Positions 5,529-9,410 of a stretch of 9,410 nucleotides of DNA are shown here, one piece after another. How positions within the stretch are numbered: position 1 is the first letter of the stretch; every line of letters starts with the position of its first letter. The stretch comes from Syntrophomonas sp. UBA4807 (GTDB lineage: Bacteria; Bacillota; Syntrophomonadia; Syntrophomonadales; Syntrophomonadaceae): contig DHGD01000062.1 in assembly GCA_002402575.1 (NCBI GenBank), positions 1 to 9,410 on the forward strand, in the 5' to 3' direction. The notes under the pieces were generated by a model. It made no database searches. It saw nothing but the letters and a program-made list of their open reading frames with translations, and was not told where the DNA came from. The position numbers were made by a program, and so were the translations under genes.

Positions 5529-6015
5529 TTTCCAACCTCTTCTCTCCAAACGCGTCCCCTATATCATAGACTACGACCTTGTATCTGATCAGGGCCGCGA
5601 TTATTAATCCCATCAGCACAAAATTCGGCAAAGGGTATAGTGCTCTCCAGAGAGGGTTGTCCAGAGCTTGCTGCAAGGATATACCGGTTAGGGCAGCAAT
5701 GGAAATATTATAAATAGTTTCTGATGCGCCGAGTAAAATCAATCCCAGAAAGGAAGCCACAGTCGCATACGTTAACGGCAGCGAACAAAAATAAGCCAGC
5801 AAGCCGATCAATACCGGCAGCTGCAGGAATACGTTGACTCCAGGCGGTAACGGCAGAACCCGGATAAAATAGCTGGCCAGGGATGTGAGTGCGGCCACCA
5901 GCAGCACCCTTTGCCATGGTAGTTTCAATCCAATCAGGAGTGTACCCAGCAAGATCAGAATAACGGTTTCCGGTATGGCATGCAGGAATACCAGATAAAA
6001 AGGCATTGTCCCCAT
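5506..6015 (-). CDS. Polytopic membrane protein, likely sensor partner of the kinase, 169 aa
   Basis: The protein is very hydrophobic with about five membrane helices (roughly residues 9-28, 35-53, 63-85, 87-110 and 130-147). It has a short cytoplasmic C-terminal tail rich in Glu and Lys (GEKRLESEKEQFI). It resembles the membrane sensor part of AgrC-type kinases in Clostridia but has no kinase domain. Its 3' end overlaps the 5' end of the kinase gene by about 23 nt in a different frame, so the two are translationally coupled. I infer that it forms a split receptor with the kinase. ATG at 6015 is preferred because TGAGG lies 7 nt upstream; ATG 6006 is possible. This is the first gene of the operon, with an extended -10 promoter at 6066-6074. 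Confidence 0.75.
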   Translation of the reverse strand: MGTMPFYLVFLHAIPETVILILLGTLLIGLKLPWQRVLLVAALTSLASYFIRVLPLPPGVNVFLQLPVLIGLLAYFCSLPLTYATVASFLGLILLGASETIYNISIAALTGISLQQALDNPLWRALYPLPNFVLMGLIIAALIRYKVVVYDIGDAFGEKRLESEKEQFI

Positions 6016-6065
6016 TTTTTAACCTCAGTCCCCAATTACTGTAATACTTGACCGAAATCAAATAA

Positions 6066-6074
6066 ATTATATCA
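6066..6074 (-). promoter_or_regulatory. Extended -10 promoter of the agr receptor operon
   Basis: The minus strand reads TGATATAAT, a perfect extended -10 (TGnTATAAT), about 50 nt upstream of the first ATG at 6015. No good -35 lies 16-18 nt upstream (the sequence there is AT-rich), which is usual for extended -10 promoters. No LytTR-type direct repeat was seen in this upstream region, so the receptor operon may not be under the same feedback as agrD. Confidence 0.6.
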
Positions 6075-6219
6075 CTTATTTCTGTCGAAATATGATGAAT
6101 AGAGTGAATAGTCTAACAAGGCCCCCCCTTGTGTTAATAGGAACTCTTGCTAATACGTCCATGGAACAGGTTATATTGTCCTAACTGGCATGCTTATAAT
6201 CGCGAAAACCGTTCCTCCC

Positions 6220-6263
6220 GGAAATAAGAAAGCCAATATTCCCTCGAAAAGGAACACTGGCTT
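6220..6263 (-). terminator. Terminator of the ABM-protein gene
   Basis: On the minus strand AAGCCAGTGTTCC (6263-6251) pairs with GGAATATTGGCTT (6242-6230) as a 13-bp stem with two G-U wobbles and an 8-nt loop, followed by TCTTATTTCC. In plus-strand RNA the wobble positions become A-C mismatches, so the structure favours the minus direction. The 66 nt between it and the gene stop hold nothing recognised. Positions 6075-6219, towards the agr promoter, also hold nothing recognised. Confidence 0.65.
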
Positions 6264-6328
6264 CTCTGAGGTGGTGGGGGTGGATATGCCACCGACGCCT
6301 CCAGTTGTTGGTCTGCTTTATAATCCGG

Positions 6329-6616
6329 CTACATGTCGATGTAACAGCGGTCGACTTCGGGTTCCTTGGTCAGGAATCCGCGGGAATAGGTATCAGCGCG
6401 CTGGTAGAAGGGCCCTTTTAGATGCTGCTCGTAGAGTTCTTCGCTTTCCCATTGGCTGATCATGTACCACAGGTTCTCATTCTTGATGACCCGCCCCACA
6501 TGGTACATGATGCAGCCGGGTTCCTGGCGGTACTCTTTTATCAGTTCTGCCCAGCCTTCCATAAACACTGCGTTTTTACCAGGTTTAAGAGTCAGTTTGG
6601 CGACCACAAAAATCAT
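6329..6616 (-). CDS. ABM-domain (antibiotic biosynthesis monooxygenase-like) protein, 95 aa
   Basis: This is a single dimeric alpha+beta barrel domain of the YgiN/ABM family: an opening beta strand (MIFVVAKLTLKPGK), a helix (VFMEGWAELIKEYRQEPGC), a strand (IMYHVGRV), then NLWYMISQWESEELYEQHLKGPFYQ with the family's typical WESEE pattern. Members act as small cofactor-free oxygenases, quinol or heme-handling proteins, or have unknown roles; the substrate cannot be read from the sequence. Length is normal. ATG at 6616 follows AAAGGAAG. TATAAT (6659-6654) with GTGACA about 19 nt upstream is a plausible promoter. It is a single-gene unit, divergent from tatA and ended by the hairpin at 6220-6263. 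Confidence 0.85.
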   Translation of the reverse strand: MIFVVAKLTLKPGKNAVFMEGWAELIKEYRQEPGCIMYHVGRVIKNENLWYMISQWESEELYEQHLKGPFYQRADTYSRGFLTKEPEVDRCYIDM

Positions 6617-6653
6617 TTTATGCCACTTCCTTTCGTTAATAAGTGTTGATTCA

Positions 6654-6684
6654 ATTATAGCAGGGAAACAGACCTACATGTCAC
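6654..6684 (-). promoter_or_regulatory. Candidate promoter of the ABM-protein gene
   Basis: A perfect -10, TATAAT (6659-6654), lies 37 nt upstream of the ATG. GTGACA (6684-6679) matches five of six -35 positions but with a long 19-nt spacer. Confidence 0.5.
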
Positions 6685-6766
6685 TATTTGGTTATCAGTT
6701 GTGGCCACGGCTGATGCGGGTAAGGAAGCGGAACCATGCCGGTTGCCAACGAATACAGAAAATGCA

Positions 6767-6796
6767 TTGGCGATATGGGTACAGTAGGTTTACAAT
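6767..6796 (+). promoter_or_regulatory. Candidate tatA promoter
   Basis: TTGGCG (6767-6772), an 18-nt spacer and TACAAT (6791-6796) form a fair sigma-A promoter. It implies a 5' leader of about 80 nt that contains the inverted repeat at 6814-6841. Confidence 0.45.
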
Positions 6797-6813
6797 ATGG
6801 ACAGCGTTGGTAA

Positions 6814-6841
6814 GGATCTCAGGCAATACGGTTTGAGATCC
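6814..6841 (+). repeat. Inverted repeat in the tatA leader
   Basis: GGATCTCA (6814-6821) and TGAGATCC (6834-6841) are perfectly complementary 8-nt arms around a 12-nt loop. The repeat lies between the predicted tatA promoter and its ribosome site. It could be an operator or an mRNA hairpin. It has no T run, so it is not a terminator, and no known riboswitch was recognised. Confidence 0.5.
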
Positions 6842-6880
6842 GGCTGGCAGATGAACGGCAGATTGGAGGGGGAAATACGC

Positions 6881-7045
6881 ATGTTTAACGTGGGACCGTG
6901 GGAGCTTTTGTTGGTTTTAGGGATAGCGCTGATCATATTCGGGCCCGGCAAGCTGCCTCAGTTGGGGGAATCGCTGGGGAAAGCCATCACCGGCTTTAAA
7001 AAAGCCCAGGCTGGCGAAGAGGAAGAGGTCAAGGCGGTCAAATAG
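6881..7045 (+). CDS. tatA: Twin-arginine translocase subunit TatA, 54 aa
   Basis: TatA is the pore-forming component of the Tat pathway, which exports folded proteins across the membrane. The N-terminal helix (WELLLVLGIALIIF, about residues 7-20) is followed by the family hinge FGPGKLPQLGESLGKAI (20-36), an amphipathic helix, and a charged tail (GEEEEVKAVK). The protein is short but complete for Gram-positive TatA. ATG at 6881 is chosen because GGAGGGG lies about 8 nt upstream and the transmembrane helix begins at once; the frame is open further upstream. No tatC is adjacent, so TatC must be encoded elsewhere. A strong terminator follows at 7077-7107. Confidence 0.93.
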   Translation: MFNVGPWELLLVLGIALIIFGPGKLPQLGESLGKAITGFKKAQAGEEEEVKAVK

Positions 7046-7076
7046 GCCCGCCCCAAAAAGGATTTATGAACAGAGG

Positions 7077-7107
7077 AAAAAGCCGGGTGAAATGCCCGGC
7101 TTTTTTT
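7077..7107 (+). terminator. Rho-independent terminator of tatA
   Basis: AGCCGGG (7081-7087) pairs with CCCGGCT (7095-7101) around a 7-nt loop and is followed by a run of T residues to 7107. The preceding A run extends the stem. Confidence 0.92.
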
Positions 7108-7183
7108 GCTGGATAGGGAAGTTCACATAATAGCGAACCTTGTATTAACGACATGGGAGTAAGTTAATATGATCCCCAACACC

Positions 7184-7212
7184 TTTACATCTGCAGGTTT
7201 TGCAGGTGTAAA
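7184..7212. repeat. Hairpin at the 3' end of the stalk-protein gene
   Basis: TTTACATCTGCA (7184-7195) and TGCAGGTGTAAA (7201-7212) are complementary except for one G-T pair, around a 5-nt loop. The hairpin covers the stop codon and last codons of the minus-strand gene. No T run follows on either strand. It may block readthrough or stabilise the mRNA end. Confidence 0.45.
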
Positions 7213-8654
7213 GCCAGGCTATTTTTGCACAGGGTCTTTAGTGCAATTATTTCCTTCCGGAAACTTCCTTCATAATCGTCAGGTATTTTGCGGCAATAAT
7301 AATCGGCCATCACGGCGGCCCAATATGGGTCGGCTGCAGCCGGGTTCTGGGCCTCCTGGTATTGTTCTTGAGCCTCGATATAATAGCCGAGTTCTTCGGA
7401 ATCCCGGTATTTTACGATCGATGGGTAAACCAGGGCCAGGCGGGCCTCGGCCCAATTCTGCGCTTGAAGCATCTGGATCCCTTTTTGGTAATAGGCCTCC
7501 ACCGTCTCCCGGTCATCACGGGTTGGGACCTGGGTGTCCGCGTCAGACGGGTCCCTGGCCGCCTGAGTTGCGCCCGGTTGGTCTGCTGGGGTGGTGGATT
7601 CCATTGCCGCCTGAGTCGCGTCGAATTGGCTTGCTTGGGCGGATTGTTCTTCCGCATTGGTCTCGTCGGATTGGGCTGCCAGGTCAGATTGTTCTTCTGC
7701 ATGTGTTGCGCCCGGTTGACCTGCTTGGGACGTTTTCACCTGGTCATGGCTGCCCCCGCCTGAAGCGGCTCCACTCGGACCCTCTGCATCAGAAGCACCC
7801 CTATGGTCAATAACGTCCGTCGCGGCTGCCGTTTCACGGGTCGCCCCCAGGTATTGATCCGCAAATTTATTTTCCTCATCGCGAGTAACCGTCAGGTGAT
7901 TTATTTCTGCTCCGATGGCCACATGGTGGTTATCATCATTGAGGTCGGCTGCTATCGAGTCCACCGTATCGCTGCCATCAATCGGCTGATTGGCGGTGCG
8001 GGTCCGGGAGCGGCGCACCAATATGGCCCCGGCCAGTACCCCTATTAGCAATAGCGGTACCAGTAGGTAAAGGATCAGTTGGGAATTTAGGAGATCAATC
8101 GACAGAGGTTTGTTATCGTCTGGCCGTGGAGCAGTTGGAGCGGCATTGGTCGGTTCAACTCCCTTCCAATCTGGTTCAGAGCTTGAACCCGGAACTACCG
8201 GGAGGCTTGGCCCCTGGCTGGAGGTTGGAGCAGTCTGGATGCTGATCTCCCGGGTTTCCGCATTCCATGCCACTGAAGCGCCAATGGCTTCAGTAACAAA
8301 ACGCAGTGGAGCCATGATCCTGCCATCGACGATCCGGGGCGGACTATCCAGGTCTACCGCCTGTCCATTGATAGTGGCGGTGTTCTTACCGATGGTCAGT
8401 TTGATCTCCTTATCGGCCTCGGTAACCGTGACTGTCTGAGTGTCTTGGTCCCAAGCTACTACCGCCCCCAGTTCGGTAAAGAATTCCCGCACCGGAACCA
8501 GGGTCCTTCCATGTTCATCGATGGCGGGGACGGTGATGGCAAGGGGACGCCCGTCCAGAACGATGGTCGGATAAGTGTATTCGGCAGCGGCCCCCGCAGC
8601 CCAGGAGAATAGTAAGGCCATCACGGCCACCAAGGTTGTGAATTTCTTGATCAT
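7185..8654 (-). CDS. Stalk-domain membrane protein with helical C-terminal domain, 489 aa
   Basis: Domains in order: a signal sequence (1-24, ending GAAAE); a copper amine oxidase N-terminal-like stalk domain (about 28-140) with its two halves, TLVPVREFFTELGAVVAWDQ and RIMAPLRFVTEAIGASVAWN; a Pro/Ser-rich linker (141-190); one membrane helix (about 192-213) followed by basic RRSRTR; a long low-complexity region rich in Ala, Gln, Asp and Glu (about 215-382) with repeated QPGATQAA-like units; and a Tyr-rich, TPR-like helical domain (about 383-480). ATG at 8654 is chosen because AAGGAGAG lies just upstream and the signal sequence starts there. The expected topology is stalk outside and helical domain inside the cell. 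In other proteins stalk domains serve as cell-surface modules. The exact function is unknown. It is apparently a single-gene transcript. Confidence 0.85.
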   Translation of the reverse strand: MIKKFTTLVAVMALLFSWAAGAAAEYTYPTIVLDGRPLAITVPAIDEHGRTLVPVREFFTELGAVVAWDQDTQTVTVTEADKEIKLTIGKNTATINGQAVDLDSPPRIVDGRIMAPLRFVTEAIGASVAWNAETREISIQTAPTSSQGPSLPVVPGSSSEPDWKGVEPTNAAPTAPRPDDNKPLSIDLLNSQLILYLLVPLLLIGVLAGAILVRRSRTRTANQPIDGSDTVDSIAADLNDDNHHVAIGAEINHLTVTRDEENKFADQYLGATRETAAATDVIDHRGASDAEGPSGAASGGGSHDQVKTSQAGQPGATHAEEQSDLAAQSDETNAEEQSAQASQFDATQAAMESTTPADQPGATQAARDPSDADTQVPTRDDRETVEAYYQKGIQMLQAQNWAEARLALVYPSIVKYRDSEELGYYIEAQEQYQEAQNPAAADPYWAAVMADYYCRKIPDDYEGSFRKEIIALKTLCKNSLALHLQNLQM

Positions 8655-8693
8655 GTTACTCTCCTTCTGGTTAAAACTGCTGGCCTCTGCCAC

Positions 8694-9024
8694 CTTTCCT
8701 TCATTAACAATGTCAGTCTACCAAATAATCAGAGTTAAAGGGGCATGAACCAAGGGCGTTTTCTATAGTATACGGAATTTTCATGCCGGTTTGCGGCCGG
8801 TCGGCCCTTTTTCATCGGGCACCGCTGGCAAAAGGGGAGGAGATAGCTTCTGTAGGGGGGAGTTTACAGCCCAGGGGCCGGAGGCTTTGGTGTAAGGAGG
8901 CGATGGAAATGGGATTATGGCACGAACCAGAGCGCCCCAAGTAAAGCTGGGTGCCTGGCAGGAGCCATCCAATAGGTGAAGAGGATATATAGCCGCTGGC
9001 TATGATTACGCCGGTATGTCGTTT
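8694..9024. other. Gene-poor, GC-rich interval with a doubtful small ORF
   Basis: No confident gene lies here. On the plus strand a frame runs from ATG 8783 to TAA 8942-8944 (53 codons), but it lacks a good ribosome site and resembles no family. Inside it, AAGGAGG lies 8 nt before an in-frame ATG that would encode only MGLWHEPERPK. The minus frame at 8781-8972 also lacks a ribosome site. Hairpins are present: ATAGCCGCTGGCTAT near 8990-9004 has a perfect 6-bp stem about 20-35 nt after the ABC gene, and GGCCGGTCGGCC near 8794-8805 is followed by CTTTTT. No known riboswitch or small RNA signature was recognised. Confidence 0.35.
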
Positions 9025-9410
9025 TTAATTGGCCAGCAGCATCTTGTCATCAGCCATGGCGTATCCGCTGGCCTTTTTGAACATTTCCATAAGATCCGGG
9101 ATACTGGTGTTCTTGCGCTGGGCATCGTTCAGATCGAGGATTATTCTGCCTTCATTCATCATAATGGTGCGGGTGCCGATACAAAGGGCATCCTCCATGT
9201 TATGAGTCACCATCAGGGTGGTCAGCTGGTATTTGCGGATGATCAGATCTGTCAGTTGCAGCACTTTTTCCGCAGTGTGGGGATCCAGTGAAGCAGTGTG
9301 TTCATCCAGCAGCAACAGTTTGGGGGTATTCAAGGTGGCCATAAGCAGAGTCAGGGCCTGGCGCTGGCCGCCCGACAACAAACCTACCCGGGTGGTGAGC
9401 CGATCCTCCA
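9025..9410 (-). CDS. ABC transporter ATP-binding protein, C-terminal part
   Basis: The gene enters from the right edge of the window; its Walker A part is not visible. The remaining 128 codons carry the ABC signature LSGGQRQAL, Walker B LLLLDEHTASLD and the switch His in THNM, then MNEGRIILD and a short C-terminal tail. The stretch TRVGLLSGGQRQALTLLMAT followed by LLLLDEHTA is characteristic of the ATPase group paired with a substrate-binding lipoprotein and a permease, in systems that include tryptophan or tyrosine uptake (TrpXYZ-like). That substrate is inferred from recall of the family. No partner gene is visible, so partners probably lie upstream outside the window. It ends 27-odd nt before a small hairpin. 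Confidence 0.88.
   Translation of the reverse strand, partial: EDRLTTRVGLLSGGQRQALTLLMATLNTPKLLLLDEHTASLDPHTAEKVLQLTDLIIRKYQLTTLMVTHNMEDALCIGTRTIMMNEGRIILDLNDAQRKNTSIPDLMEMFKKASGYAMADDKMLLAN

Noticed and set aside
6190..6459. Plus-strand frame over the ABM gene end and terminator
   Set aside because: It crosses a minus-strand terminator and the ABM gene, and its composition is not protein-like.
7169..7813. Long plus-strand frame opposite the stalk protein
   Set aside because: It is rich in Pro, Gly and Arg, has no domain, and mirrors the low-complexity GC-rich coding sequence of the minus-strand gene.
8781..8972. Minus-strand frame of 63 codons between the ABC and stalk genes
   Set aside because: No ribosome site, no hydrophobic or domain pattern, and GC-rich sequence opens frames by chance.
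8694..9024. Riboswitch or known structured RNA
   Set aside because: I looked for T-box, cyclic di-GMP, cobalamin, SRP and RNase P signature strings and found none; hairpins alone are not enough.
1..9410. CRISPR array, tRNA, rRNA or transposase gene
   Set aside because: No regularly spaced repeats, no tRNA- or rRNA-like sequence and no transposase motifs were found on either strand by eye.

Overview
The window reads as a Gram-positive Clostridia-type genome segment, perhaps from a Peptococcaceae or Syntrophomonadaceae-like anaerobe. The evidence is strong AGGAGG-type ribosome sites, an Agr-type peptide quorum-sensing system, a short TatA, a copper-amine-oxidase-like stalk protein and an AbrB/PIN toxin-antitoxin pair. 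The taxonomic call is inference. The left third (about 1-2650) looks AT-richer and holds decaying genes. The rest looks GC-richer and orderly.

Layout. 62-308: fragment of a PIN toxin gene, interrupted by a strong palindrome. 403-1484 (minus): a gene for an exported beta-rich protein, broken by one in-frame TAA, followed by a small membrane-protein gene. 1575-1761 (minus): a decayed copy of an autoinducer peptide gene (agrD) that still has its promoter and operator. 1958-2646 (plus): an intact AbrB-type antitoxin and PIN toxin pair. 2799-2945 (plus): a 48-residue orphan protein. 3059-6015 (minus): an Agr quorum-sensing locus transcribed in the order membrane protein, histidine kinase (AgrC-like), AgrB, response regulator (AgrA-like), AgrD. 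6329-6616 (minus): an ABM-type monooxygenase-like protein. 6881-7045 (plus): tatA. 7185-8654 (minus): stalk-domain protein with one membrane segment and a helical C-terminal domain. 9025 to the window edge (minus): the C-terminal part of an ABC transporter ATPase.

How it works together. AgrB should mature and export a cyclic peptide made from the 37-residue AgrD (Cys26, then aromatic residues, then YQPKLPE). The sensor and kinase would detect it and phosphorylate the LytTR regulator at Asp53. Upstream of agrD are two identical 9-bp direct repeats, TGCCATTCG, separated by 12 bp, which is the classic LytTR operator layout. The receptor genes have their own extended -10 promoter, so feedback probably acts mainly on agrD.

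The most interesting signal is that this promoter-operator-agrD block is duplicated at 1575-1761. There the operator survives with co-varied repeats (AGCCGTTCG, 12 bp, AGCCGTTCG). The pheromone gene is dead: the position of the ring Cys is Gly and the next codon is a stop. The operator now lies upstream of the exported-protein and membrane-protein genes, which makes those genes the candidate quorum-sensing output.
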